From NCBI GenBank assembly GCA_037783545.1, contig JBBELK010000921.1, forward strand, positions 1,178,001-1,242,000: a DNA stretch of 64,000 nucleotides, in the 5' to 3' direction. Every line of letters begins with the position of its first letter. The stretch's first letter is position 1. This document shows, piece after piece, positions 51,601-63,655 of the stretch. The DNA is from Henricia sp. BOLD:AAB3569 (lineage: Eukaryota; Echinodermata; Asteroidea; Spinulosida; Echinasteridae). A program made the position numbers and the translations under genes. The notes under the pieces were generated by a model. The model was not told where the DNA came from, made no database searches, and saw only the letters and a program-made list of their open reading frames with translations.

Positions 51601-54600
51601 TACACGTGTACCTGTTTTGCTCTGCGGGCTAACTTCTCTCCACTGCGATTGGCAGAATTTATCTTGCACCATGCAGACCTGAGGAAATTAAATAAAAAAT
51701 ATTTTTACAAAATTAAAATGACTTCAAATTGTCATTATTCCTGTTATTTCAACTTTTACCTTTGATGTAAACAAACCCACATGTTTAAATACAGTTGGAG
51801 GAAAGAACAAAACAAACGAACAGACAAAATGGACGATGCCATTATAGGTTGCACCCCAGTAAATAGGGCTCCCATAGGAACCAATGCTAAATACCCAATT
51901 TTCAAAAATCATTTAAAAATACTCACAACTCTCTCAGTGTCTGAAGACAACAACCAAAATACTCATTGAAATCTCATCTTTTTAATTCTGTTCAATTTTA
52001 GGGGGGTAATCCGTCACTTTCATTCCCTAATTTCCACATGAAACAAAACTACCCCTGCAACAGTGAAAATTGCTAAACAGACCAGCTTCCATTTTGGAAC
52101 AAAGGCACATACGCTACTGGACAAAATAGGGCCACTTTTAGGAGCTACAGTGTCTAAAATGTTTGTAATTGGAAGAAAAAATACCCCACATCGCGGCGAT
52201 AGTCATATTCTACACAAGACCACACTCGTTCAGCTCGCAATTCTCTCTAATATAAAATAATTTGAGGGCATACAAAATATTCATGAGCTCGGCGCACAGA
52301 TCTCTGCCTATTTACTGCGGTGCAGCCTTTAATGACCCGAGTTGCTGAAATTTGGCCAACAAGTACTCTTGTGTGATAGAAAGAACATTACTGATCACAT
52401 TTCTGCAAAAAAATTTGAAAAACAATTCTTGGAGGCCAAATGCCAAGCTCACCCAGATAGGGCCCCGCCCATGTTTCGTACACTATTGAATGATAAATGC
52501 ACATATATGCACTCTCCCTGAGCTTTTTCCCCCTCAATCTTCAAATTCCACCTAAATGTTGGAATGTCAAAGGTCTCGGGATCTTGTTCGTGTTCAGCTG
52601 TACTAAATATGGTGCAGGATGGGGGTGGGGGAGGGTGTGTGGGGGTGTGTGGGGGGGGGGGGGGGGGGGGGCACTATAGAAAGAGAAAAGTATTGCTAAC
52701 TAAAACTATTCCAAATCAAGTCAAGTACATTGTACATACATACTGATGCACCTACCATGTTGTTCCAACCCCCCCACCCCCCCCCCCCCCCCACCCCCCA
52801 ACCCCACCCCCCAACCCCACCGGTCTTTGGGTGGGGCTTCAATCACTATTTTCATGCCCCAGGGTGGGGATTTTGATGCATATAGAAATCAATATTGTAT
52901 GGCGAAACATGCATGTTTTGCCACATGGGTTGGAATATTTTGTCACCTAAATTTTGCCCCAGGGGTGGGGATTTTGTTACTCGACAAGGACCCCCCCCCC
53001 CCCACCGTACCTCTTAGGTGGGGCAGCCGGGGAGAGGGGGTGGGAGGTACAAGCTTGATACCAGCCGTGCATTACTACACGTGTACCTGTTTTGCTCTGC
53101 GGGCTAACTTCTCTCCACTGCGATTGGCAGAATTTATCTTGCACCATGCAGACCTGAGGAAATTAAATAAAAAATATTTTTACAAAATTAAAATGACTTC
53201 AAATTGTCATTATTCCTGTTATTTCAACTTTTACCTTTGATGTAAACAAACCCACATGTTTAAATACAGTTGGAGGAAAGAACAAAACAAACGAACAGAC
53301 AAAATGGACGATGCCATTATAGGTTGCACCCCAGTAAATAGGGCTCCCATAGGAACCAATGCTAAATACCCAATTTTCAAAAATCATTTAAAAATACTCA
53401 CAACTCTCTCAGTGTCTGAAGACAACAACCAAAATACTCATTGAAATCTCATCTTTTTAATTCTGTTCAATTTTAGGGGGGTAATCCGTCACTTTCATTC
53501 CCTAATTTCCACATGAAACAAAACTACCCCTGCAACAGTGAAAATTGCTAAACAGACCAGCTTCCATTTTGGAACAAAGGCACATACGCTACTGGACAAA
53601 ATAGGGCCACTTTTAGGAGCTACAATGTCTAAAATGTTTGTAATTGGAAGAAAAAATACCCCACATCGCGGCGATAGTCATATTCTACACAAGACCACAC
53701 TCGTTCAGCTCGCAATTCTCTCTAATATAAAATAATTTGAGGGCATACAAAATATTCATGAGCTCGGCGCACAGATCTCTGCCTATTTACTGCGGTGCAG
53801 CCTTTAATGACCCGAGTTGCTGAAATTTGGCCAACAAGTACTCTTGTGTGATAGAAAGAACATTACTGATCACATTTCTGCAAAAAAATTTGAAAAACAA
53901 TTCTTGGAGGCCAAATGCCAAGCTCACCCAGATAGGGCCCCGCCCATGTTTCGTACACTATTGAATGATAAATGCACATATATGCACTCTCCCTGAGCTT
54001 TTTCCCCCTCAATCTTCAAATTCCACCTAAATGTTGGAATGTCAAAGGTCTCGGGATCTTGTTCGTGTTCAGCTGTACTAAATATGGTGCAGGATGGGGG
54101 TGGGGGAGGGTGTGTGGGGGTGTGTGGGGGGGGGGGGGGGGGGGCACTATAGAAAGAGAAAAGTATTGCTAACTAAAACTATTCCAAATCAAGTCAAGTA
54201 CATTGTACATACATACTGATGCACCTACCATGTTGTTCCAACCCCCCCACCCCCCCACCCCCCAACCCCACCCCCCAACCCCACCGGTCTTTGGGTGGGG
54301 CTTCAATCACTATTTTCATGCCCCAGGGTGGGGATTTTGATGCATATAGAAATCAATATTGTATGGCGAAACATGCATGTTTTGCCACATGGGTTGGAAT
54401 ATTTTGTCACCTAAATTTTGCCCCAGGGGTGGGGATTTTGTTACTCGACAAGGACCACCCCCCCCCCCCCCCCCTCCCCCCCTCCCCCCACCGTACCTCT
54501 TAGGTGGGGCAGCCGGGGAGAGGGGGTGGGAGGTACAAGCTTGATACCAGCCGTGCATTACTACACGTGTACCTGTTTTGCTCTGCGGGCTAACTTCTCT

Positions 54601-55221
54601 CCACTGTGATTGGCAGAATTTATCTTGCACCATGCAGACCTGAAGAAATTAAATAAAACATATTTTTACAAAATTAAAATGACTTCAAATTGTCATTATT
54701 CCTGTTATTTCAACTTTTACCTTTGATGTAAACAAACCCACATGTTTAAATACAGTTGGAGGAAAGAACAAAACAAACGAACAAACAAAATGGACGATGC
54801 CATTATAGGTTGCACCCCAGTAAATAGGGCTCCCTTAGGAACCAATGCTAAATACCCAATTTTCAAAAATCATTTAAAAATACTCACAACTCTTTCAGTG
54901 TCTGGAGACAACAACCAAAATACTCATTGAAATCTCATCTTTTCAATTCTGTTCAATTTTAGGGTGGTAATCCGTCACTTTCATTCCCTAATTTCCACAT
55001 GAAACAAAACTACCCCTGCAACAGTGAAAATTGCTAAACAGACCAGCTTCCATTTTGGAACAAAGGCACATACGCTACTGGACAAAATAGGGCCACTTTT
55101 AGGAGCTACAGTGTCTAAAATGTTTGTAATTGGAAGAAAAAATACCCCACATTGCGGCGATAGTCATATTCTACACAAACCACACTCGTTCAGCTCGCAA
55201 TTCTCTCTAATATAAAATAAT
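45637..55221. repeat. Seven-copy macrosatellite of about 1.46-kb units
   Basis: Near-identical units begin (at CAGGGGTGGGGATTTTG) at about 45641, 47111, 48574, 50030, 51488, 52960 and 54424; the last ends at 55221 after about 800 bp. Each unit has a variable poly-C tract after GACAAGGACC, a poly-G tract before CACTATAGAAAG, and a C-rich block. Two unit types differ at TATATAAATC/TAATTTTTG versus TATAGAAATC/TAAATTTTG and in an extra CCCCAACCCCAC segment. The order of these segments along the array is A B A A B B. Short ORFs recur in each unit but have no domain and are judged noncoding. Confidence 0.96.
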
Positions 55222-55861
55222 GCGGCCTCAGAAGCGCGGGAGTTTCAGTTTCGTAATCAGAAAAATATAACGGATGTTATGATATAAAAATCTCATGACC
55301 CATAAGGTAATAAGAAGCCATGTGACCCCCTTGACGCCAAAGACGGGTTTTTGTGTGGTTTCAGCCTCTGAAGCATGGACCATAGTACCTTGGCGGGTTC
55401 TCGTTTGCCCATGCCCACTCGCCATATTAGACATGTTGAATGGGTAGGTATGGGTGTGTGTCCCTTGTAGTGTTTTTGAAGACTTTCCTTTCTCCAGACA
55501 TGTAGGACAGCCATAGAAACCATTGAACTGGGTGAAGTTTTGCGCAATACAACACATCAGAATTGCACGCAAAAGGAGATTCTTTCCATTGATATACAGT
55601 TCAGTGCCTACATGTACAAAATAAAAAATGGATGCAATTAAGCAAAATACCTTTACAGCGTTTTATCACAAGAACACATTCCTGGGCAAGCTCAAGTTGG
55701 CAGTGTGGCTTCATCTCCGACTGTAAAATGGCAGCTTCCACGGTGAGTTAAAAAAACGTTTAGAATTTATTTTAAAAACCAAGTGGCGATGATAACAAAG
55801 TTTTGTATAAAGAAGTAGCTCTTACTGCAAACTAACTCACTTGACTGAATATATGTGTCCT

Positions 55862-56002
55862 TTAAAGGCAGAGGCTCGTCAGCAATGCGCGAGCGCCAAA
55901 TTCGTGCCACGAAATACACAGCTCCATGCCTTTGTTATGGAGCTGCGTATTTCGTGGCACAAATTTGGCGCTCGTGCATTGCTGACGAGCCTGTACCTTT
56001 AA
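55862..56002. mobile_element. TTAA-flanked hairpin MITE, copy E, in a transposase intron
   Basis: Intact hairpin with TTAA on both sides, between the exons near 56190 and 55572 of the CACTA-like gene. Confidence 0.9.
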
Positions 56003-57262
56003 GCGTTAGTAGAAAAGTTGTGCAAGCATTAGAGCTACATGTATTTCAAGTCCACGAGGTACGAGGTGCATGCTTGGAAACGGGCATTGTTAAGTCACTA
56101 GTGTTTAGCAAATTTCATCTCTGAAGCTAGCAAATGTATAAGGTTACGGTCTAGCAAGTGTTTAAGGCCAGAGCAAAATCTTAAGGACAAGATTATTGAA
56201 TTTCTCACCTTTTTGGAACAAATCCAGAAGCTGTGCTGTGATTACTCTCAGTAAAACCGACATTTCTGGTTTACTCTTCCCAAACCACAATGCACTGAAC
56301 AAGCGGAACTTCCGTGTAAATCTATGTGCAAAATGTAAAGACATCAGATAAATGAATTTTGTTCTATATAATTTATAGTAAACCTTTAATTGTCACTGGA
56401 AACAAAATAAAAGAAATAAGTTTCAGTTGTTCTGAAGAGATAACCTAAGCCCAAAGAGGGTTACAAATAGTGCAACAACATGCCTTTCTATAAACCCAGT
56501 GTACAAATTTCCAACATAACGTGCATAACCGGGACGATTTTTTTTAGGCCGTCCTGGTTACAAGCGTTACATTGGAAATGTGTACACAGGGTTTTTAAAA
56601 AGGCATATTGTCACACTATTTTACAACAAATAAAAGACCCATTTATGAACAAGTATAGACATTTTATGCTGTGTATCAACCTTTATCTATTATTACAAGT
56701 ATATTGACTCTATGCACGTAAATGTACAAAGATAAACAGACTACATGTAAAAACACTAACCTTAATGTTGGTGGTAATTCATTAATGATGAAATACACTG
56801 GCCAGACTGCATACGTTGACGACCGAAAGAGAGAAACCCCATCCATGTTCATCTGGAGTGAAATGTGCACCTCTCTCTTCCTTGCTTCTTGTTCAGTCCC
56901 TTTGAAGAACGCACCATCAAACTGCTCTTTGTACAAATCACCATCCAGAACATCAGTCAGAACATCGTCATTGTCAGGAAATGACTCTTTGTACTTGTTG
57001 ATTTCATCTACACAATCTGACAGAATAAATAGTACCCTATTCATAAATACCTTAGACAGTTTACGTTACGCATCCCTATTGGCTGAAAGCACATCATCAC
57101 GTGGGCAGTTTTAAAGGGACGACAAAGGCCCAGTCAGTCTTAAACACTTTTGAGCCTAGCTCACGGCCGCGCCCACGTCTTAAATACAATTGCTTTGTAT
57201 TGAAAATGAAATTGTCGTAGAAAAAAATAAATTATTTTGCTGAAAATCACAGAAAATATAAT

Positions 57263-57403
57263 TTAAAGGCACAGGCTCGTCAGCAATGCGCTCACGCTAA
57301 ATTTGTGCTACGAAATACACACCTCCATGCCTTTGCTAAGGAGCTGCGTATTTCGTTGCACGAATTTTGCGCGCGCGCATTGTTGACGAGCCTGTCCCCT
57401 TAA
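57263..57403. mobile_element. TTAA-flanked hairpin MITE, copy F, in a transposase intron
   Basis: Slightly diverged copy with TTAA on both sides, between the exons near 57567 and 57021. Confidence 0.9.
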
Positions 57404-58396
57404 AGCCTAATTTCCATGAAATTCAATACGAATGTATATTTATATCCTAATAAAAAATATAAAAAGGAAAAAGATTGTGCATAATTTGTACTAGCTTTTA
57501 TTACCTAATCATTACTTTAAAAATACCAAAAAAGATATTTTAAAAACTTCGAAAGAACCATACCTGGAATAATGTTCTTCAATTGTTCATCTATGGGAAT
57601 TGTGATGAAGTAGTCATCTTCAGATATTGGTTTACCACAATGTTCACAGATGATTCTGCGTTCAGCAATCCCATTGTAATGCTTGCAGAATGTACAGTAG
57701 AAGTGTTTCTGTACTTTAGTTTTCAGTCCCATGAAGAACTTGTCAAACTTACGTATGGTGAATGCTTGACATACAGATGCAGGCAACAACAAGCTGATTA
57801 ATGTCAACAGTTCACTAGTTGCTTTTCTGGTTAAGCTACGGCGGAGAACAAATGTCATAATTAATAGCATAGCACTTCCCAGTGTCAACAAAGATGTGTC
57901 ATAGAGTGGCTGTTTCTCTGTTGAGTTCCACTTCATCATCTGAACTTGTGTCCAATTCTGACTCAGCACTGTTACTAGTACTGACATTGTCATCATCATC
58001 ATCATCATCATACAAGTCGGCTGCTTCAGTCACAGGGTCAATGTACCTATTCAGATCTGGAATTTCTTGTTCTGCATGCTCCTCATCTGTGTCTGATACT
58101 GACATAGCTGACTCTTCATCTTCAAGTCCAAGGTGATGAGCTGACCCCTCATCTTCAGACGGTTTCTTTCAGACTTCCACCGATAAAATGTAGATTTTGG
58201 TAGTTTTGATGGTTCAACAATCTCAGAGTCACCATCTGTAACCATGTAATGTCTGTAAGGTCCTCTTCTCTTGGTCATCTCTTCATTTGCCATTGTAATG
58301 TAGGCCTCCCACGTACAGCAGCCTGATGAAATGAACAATGTTATTAATAATACAATGTACTATAGGCCTACATGTAGGCCTAGTTACTAACTTCAT

Positions 58397-58502
58397 GAGA
58401 AAGGGGAGGGGAGAGGAGGGGGAGGGGAGGGGGAGGGGAGGGGGGAGGGGGAGGGGAGAGGAGGGGGGGGGGGGGGAGGGGAGGGGGGGGGGGGGAGGGG
58501 AA
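58397..58502. repeat. Purine-rich GGGGAGGGGA tract
   Basis: About 105 bp of G-rich strand with regular A interruptions; it could form triplex or quadruplex DNA. Confidence 0.95.
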
Positions 58503-58572
58503 ACGATTGATTGATGCACCTATCAATTTTCAATTGAGTTCAATTGAAGAAGTCAACTCGAGATGTTGGACA

Positions 58573-58682
58573 AACGTGTTTAGAGATGACATTCGATATT
58601 CCGCCCTCTTGTGGTCATCTTATTGTACTGCAGTGACGTCATACAATGAGATGACCACAAGAGGGCGGAATACCCTAAACAC
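58573..58682. repeat. Palindromic MITE-like hairpin
   Basis: CGTGTTTAG and ATTCCGCCCTCTTGTGGTCA on the left pair with their complements on the right; the centre is near TGCAGTGACGTC. Confidence 0.82.
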
Positions 58683-59047
58683 GTGGGAAATGTCGCTCTT
58701 CTCCCGAGTTTGCTCGAAAATGTGAAGAAAAATCACGTTGGACTAGTTTTTTTCCTGTTTAGAAGAATCATCGGGGAAAACGGACCATGGTACTAAATTC
58801 TAGAGATTCCAGGGACTTATGGTAAGTTTTTCAATGTTTAATTTGGATTGTAAAATGAAAATTCAGTTTGGAGTACGGCGGCCATTTTGGTCGTGCAGGA
58901 AAATTCAACATGGCGAATGGGGGTAAATTGTCAAATGGCTAAAAGTGTAACATAGAAAATGATAACGTCCCAATAAAAATGTCAGAAAAACACTTTTAGC
59001 CTTCTAAAACTAAGCTAGGCCTATCCCCCATATATGCCATAGGCCTA
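58683..59047. other. Possible first-exon/promoter region, unproven
   Basis: A good splice donor (CTTATG/GTAAGT) lies at about 58821, and a GCCATTTTGG motif lies nearby. It could be a noncoding first exon of the gene whose exons appear at 61480 and 62266, but there is no direct support. Confidence 0.25.
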
Positions 59048-59337
59048 GCTGATTTAGTTTTTTACCAATATTGGCGGCGCCTGATGATGTTTATAAAGCG
59101 CGGACAGAAACTTGTTGGGCTAGCGCAATAATCCGCTGCCCAATCGTAATACCAAAGTTCTTGAGACACTCACCCTGCGTGTATCTACGGAATTCCGATA
59201 CTTATTTCTCCATGAGCATCTTTTTTGATGGATACCGGCGCATTATAAATTTTCATTATTATTAAATTCTCTGGAGAATTTAATGTCCGCTCTTAAACTT
59301 CAGGCGCCCCCATATTGGTAAAAAACGAAATCAGCTA
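59048..59337. mobile_element. Nonautonomous element with about 38-bp terminal inverted repeats
   Basis: AGCTGATTTAGTTTTTTACC at the left is answered by the reverse complement of GGTAAAAAACGAAATCAGCT at the right, and AATATTGGCGGCGCCTGA is partly mirrored. The interior ends with an ATTATTATTA-type tail, suggesting an inserted LINE or SINE 3' end. Confidence 0.65.
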
Positions 59338-60690
59338 TGGGGGATATAGGTATCCCTCATATAGTTGTAGGGGTAGCCCCGTGAACAGGGCGTCGTATCC
59401 TATACCTCCGCCCTGTTGCCTGACTAAGTTCAAATCTGTGGCAAACTCACGCAAATGAAATTTGTCACTTGGCTCTGATATTTGCTCAATAGCTGCACTC
59501 ACCCTAGCTAAGATAATCTCAGCTCTTTTTTTATCATTTTTCATTGGGATGTGGTCTTTTAGCAGTAGAGCTGAGAGAAGTTAAGAACATGAACCCGCCA
59601 TCGCAAAACAAATGTGTCATTTTCTCACCGTGACACACTAATTCCCCCTAAAACTCACCCAAACCTTGCCAGGCATAACCACTACGCAGGTCCTTGAGGG
59701 AAATACTAGTAACCAGCCACGATGATTATTTTGCCAACAATTCCAGCGAAACAAACCGGTATGCTCACAGCCTAGCCGTTGCCATTGGTTACCAGACGTG
59801 ATCTAAAAATAACTTATTTTAGATCACGTCTGGTAACCAATGCGCATTTGGTATTCCTTTGTACACAGACTAGACTAGGCTGTGAGCATACCGGTTTGTT
59901 TCGCTGGAATTGTTGGCAAAATAATCATCGTGGCTGGTTATTTCCCTGAAGGACCTGCGTAGTGTACGTTATGCCTGACAAGGTTTGGGTGAGTTTTAGG
60001 GGGAACTAGTGTGTCACGGTGAGAAAATGACACATTTGTTTTAATTGCGATGGCGGGTTCATGTTCTTAACTTCTCTCAGCTCTACTGCTAAAAGACCAC
60101 ATCCCAATGAAAAATGATAAAAAAAGAGCTGAGATTATCTTAGCTACACCCACCCAAGCGTGTAAATATTTCGAAGAGTACGCATCGATCCGATGTCTAG
60201 TGCGATAAAATACAGTTTGCCCAAAAATCAAATATGCGCATGCGCGAGAGTGGAGAGGTCAACACAATCTAGACTGGTTTGCTATCCTCATATTTACTTC
60301 CCTTCATCTTATACAACGAAGGGAAGTAAATATTAGGATGTGGAACATACCTGTCTAGATTGTGTTGACCTCTCCGCTCTCGTGCATGCGCATATTTGAT
60401 TTTTGGGCAAACGGTATCATGTATTTTTATCGCACGGAGGGTCTCAAGTTTGCCCCACGATTTCACCAAAACTAGACATCGGATCGATGCGTACTCTTCG
60501 GAATATTTACACGCTTGGGTGAGTGCAGCTATTATCAGAGCAAATATCAGAGCCAATTAAAGGGACAAATTTTATTTGCGTGAGTTTGCCACAGATTTGG
60601 GCTTATAGTCAGGCAACAGGGCGGAGGATACGACACCCTGTTCACGGGGCTATTCTAGGGGTAGCCTAGGACTATAGCTGATTATTTTTA
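59333..60690. repeat. 1.36-kb nested foldback with two internal palindromes
   Basis: Outer arms (about 59335-59505 and 60520-60690) are inverted copies. Between them lie two independent large palindromes: 59505-60146 (arms about 310 bp, centre near 59820) and about 60148-60530 (centre near 60305). A partial further copy of the left outer arm lies at 60739-60786. There is no coding capacity. Confidence 0.9.
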
Positions 60691-60790
60691 GGCCCAAAGC
60701 CTACGTGAACATGGTGTACAGAGCTTCGTATACTGGGACAAACTCAAGCAAATAAAATTTGTCCCATGGCTCTGATATTTGCTCACTTAG

Positions 60791-61479
60791 GCCTATAGCC
60801 CGTTAGGAGGGGGGTGGGGGGAGCTCATGGAATACTATACGAGTATACAGAACTTGAAATTTCCCGCACTTTTTGCTGGTTTTTGCCGAACGATGCGTTC
60901 CAAAAACTGCCCAAAAAAACCCCAACCAAACAGACTTCCAACCTAGCCGAAAATGCACTTCCTGCCTTCTAGAATTCCCAAAAATCATTCTACCCCCGGT
61001 AGTTCCTTCCTCGGGTACTTACGATCACTGCTTGAGACGGCCGTGAATGCGTGTGAGCCCTTATTATGCTGGTGGAATAGCTTTGACGTCCACGAAACTC
61101 TCTCGCCAGATCTCCGAGTTCGCCAGCTTTCCCAAGTATACTTTACGTTTCAGATCCGGCATCCAATTCTGCAAATATTGTTCCCATATAGCTTAGACCT
61201 TCGTCGCAAAGACACATTAGGCCGTTCATCTAGCCAACAAAAAGTAGCCAACAAAAGTAGCTGACGAGTGTTTTTTTGTAGTTTTAAATAACACCTTTGT
61301 TTTCATGGAATTTGGCCAAAAATAATGTACACAAGAGTGAACCATTTTTTGTCATGCTTTGAAGGGGTAAAAAAATAAAGGTGATGTACACAACATTCAG
61401 ATTGCATGATCCAAGCATATTTGCATGCAATTAAGGATACAGTGTGTATAGTAGCTAATAATTTCCATCTGTTTCACAG
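60791..61479. other. Noncoding DNA upstream of the exon pair
   Basis: One ORF of 103 codons (60953-61264) lacks domains and splice support. Confidence 0.4.
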
Positions 61480-61638
61480 TTTGGGTTACAGTGAGGTTTG
61501 TTGAAGACGATGTCAGACACATCAACCGAATAACAGATTTGGACAGCGAGTCGCCTGACAATATCAGCATTGGAGACAGGGTGATGGCCCTGTATTCAGA
61601 CCAGAAGTTATACCCCGCTGAAGTAATTGAAGTTTCAG
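61480..61638 (+). CDS. Exon of a probable host gene, Tudor-like region
   Basis: The exon follows a TTTCACAG acceptor and ends at TCAG/GTACAC. Its only open frame reads WVTVRFVEDDVRHINRITD and then GDRVMALYSDQKLYPAEVIE, a pattern of short beta strands with the G-D-R-V-x-A-L-Y signature of Tudor/SGF29-like chromatin-binding folds. It ends after the first base of a codon, which is completed by the next exon at 62266 in the same frame. Phase agreement, coding bias and intact splice sites argue for a functional gene. Earlier and later exons are not identified. A Tudor-like label is from pattern only, and a transposon-derived gene remains possible. Confidence 0.6.
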
Positions 61639-62265
61639 GTACACGTGTACATATAACTTCATGATGCAGTTGCATACCTACCAGTCTAAAATTGATTTAT
61701 AATAGCTAGCCCAGCACTTTTATTTTGATTACCATGATAACTACATGTATATATGGAAATATTATCTAAGAAACCTATCAATTATTCAAAGTATTTTTTG
61801 GTACAAAAAAACAAGGCTTGACCTCTAACTGTGTCAAGGAAATAAGTTAAAGGAAGAGAAAACACTTGTTGGAAATTTTCAAGAAATTTGATAAAAAAAT
61901 ATAGCCTCCCAGTTTCCTTGTGCCAATTGTTTACAGGAATCCAAAGAATTTGTTTATGGCAATTTTTAAAAATTCCTCAAAATGTGTGCTGACTCAAATA
62001 AACACTTTCACTGTGCCACTTTATTTTAAAAATTTGCAATGCTGGCAATATTTCAGGAAAATAAACAACCTTCTGCGAGTGATCTCTCTTTTCCTTCAAC
62101 AAAGTCCAATTACATGTAAGTAACAACAACATAGTTCTAGTACTGTATCTGGTAATTACTGTACAGCTTTTGTTTGTGGCATCAGTTCAGTAAATATTTG
62201 AATAAAAATGAAATTGACTAATAGTTTTTTATAATTTTCAACTTGTCTACTTTTAAATTTTTCAG
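61639..62265 (+). other. Intron between the two exons
   Basis: GTACAC donor and TTTTTCAG acceptor; AT-rich, no repeat seen. Confidence 0.55.
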
Positions 62266-62316
62266 GTGATAAAGACAAATGCGTGGTGGCAAAAATGGGG
62301 AAGAAAGGAAACAAAG
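62266..62316 (+). CDS. Second exon of the probable host gene
   Basis: The 51-bp exon has an acceptor TTTTTCAG and a donor AAAG/GTACAT. Continuing the phase of the previous exon it encodes GDKDKCVVAKMGKKGNK and again ends after the first base of a codon. It continues the beta-rich segment with a basic tail. Symmetric phase (1-1) means it could be skipped without changing frame. No further exon is recognisable before the window end; the next intron may contain the minisatellite. Confidence 0.55.
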
Positions 62317-62924
62317 GTACATTTGACAAGGGGAATAAATGTGTGTACAAATTGGGAAACGATAGTAAAAGTAGAAGGATGTACATGTACATACGGTATG
62401 TATGTTCAGCGCGATATTTGCGTCTTAATCTTGCCTACCATATAATCGAGGGATTGCACTGCTGAATGTGTGGATTTTCTAACTCCTTGTTTTCACGACC
62501 CCCATATGCGCTATGTACATGATAAAAGTGCTGAAAAGGTGAATAACGACACATGTTTGATAGATTTTGCTACAAAAAAATCAGCAAGTACATGTAAGAC
62601 AAATCTAGGCTAAGACGAAATACATCACAAAAATAACTATGCGCGCGCAGGCATGATGCGGCATACAGCAGGCAACAAACCGATTTTACTGGCCGCTTTT
62701 GCTGGTGCTTCTTGAACAATCGATGTTGCCTAGATTCTTTTTTATTATCCACACTTATACAGGGTAAATATTTCACAATGATGACGTAATTTATAACAAT
62801 CCAAAAAGTTGAAGCACATGTAGTCCCTACACCTCTCCCCTTAGGAAACCACGCCCCTCAGGATACAGGTGATTACATGCATAAAGAAACTTTAGAGTAC
62901 ATGTGAAAACTTGCATAAAAAAGC
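62317..62924. other. Intron or intergenic DNA, nothing recognised
   Basis: No further exon with splice borders that I can support. Confidence 0.4.
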
Positions 62925-63655
62925 CCAAGGATACAGGTGAAAACCTGCATCAAAACGCCCAAGGATACAGGTGAAAACCTGCATCAAAATGCCCAAGGAT
63001 ACAGGTGAAAACCTGCATCAAAACGCCCAAGGATACAGGTGAAAACCTGCATCAAAACGCCCAAGGATACAGGTGAAAACCTGCATCAAAAAGCCCAAGG
63101 ATAGAGGTGAAAACCTGCATCAAAACGCCCAATGATACAGGTGAAAACCTGCATCAAAACGCCCAAGGATACAGGTGAAAACCTGCATCAAAACGCCCAA
63201 GGATACAGGTGAAAACCTGCATCAAAATGCCCAAGGATACAGGTGAAAACCTGCATCAAAACGCCCAAGGATACAGGTGAAAACCTGCATCAAAACGCCC
63301 AAGGATACAGGTGAAAACCTGCATCAAAAAGCCCAAGGATAGAGGTGAAAACCTGCATCAAAACGCCCAATGATACAGGTGAAAACCTGCATCAAAACGC
63401 CCAAGGATACAGGTGAAAACCTGCATCAAAACGCCCAAGGATACAGGTGAAAACCTGCATCAAAACGCCCAAGGAAACAGGTGAAAACCTGCATCAAAAC
63501 GCCCAAGGATACAGGTGAAAACCTGCATCAAAACGCCTAAGGATACAGGTAAAAACCTGCATCAAAAAGCCCAGGAATACAGGTGAAAACCTGCATCAAA
63601 AAGACTAACAATACAGATGAAAACCTGCATAAAAATACCCAAAAAGACAGGTGTA
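62925..63655. repeat. 34-bp minisatellite with 238-bp higher-order period
   Basis: About 21 units have the core ACAGGTGAAAACCTGCATCA followed by AAACGCCCAAGGAT. Variant units recur at intervals of exactly seven units (for example GCCCAAGGATAGAGG at 63093 and 63331), showing a 7-unit block duplication. Each unit has the small inverted repeat CAGGT/ACCTG. The last units are diverged. Confidence 0.96.

Larger units (their letters stand above)
55222..58338 (-). pseudogene. CACTA/EnSpm-like (Tnp2-type) transposase gene, multi-exon, truncated
   Basis: Read on the minus strand, exon 1 (from about 58300) has KSTFYRWKSERN. An acidic D-rich linker follows, then QPLYDTSLLTLGSAMLL and a zinc-like block (FYCTFCKHYN and IICEHCGKPI), ending at donor CCAG/GTATGG near 57567. 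An exon at about 57021-56760 reads ISLQMNMDGVSLFRSS and YAVWPVYFIINELPPTLR and ends at a GTTAGT donor. The next exon (about 56300-56190) reads LFSALWFGKSKPEMSVLL and ends at GTGAGA. The last (55572-55228) contains NFTQFNGFYGCPTCLEKG and KPVFGVKG. The order fits Tnp2-type transposases. Frameshifts near 58170 and 57915 break it, and its C-terminal part is cut off by the macrosatellite. Confidence 0.72.

Noticed and set aside
45584..54633. Proline- or glycine-rich ORFs repeated in every macrosatellite unit
   Set aside because: They span poly-C/poly-G tracts of variable length, shift frame between units and have no domain.
62925..63655. CRISPR-like regular repeats
   Set aside because: Units are adjacent with no unique spacers and the context is an animal genome; it is a minisatellite.
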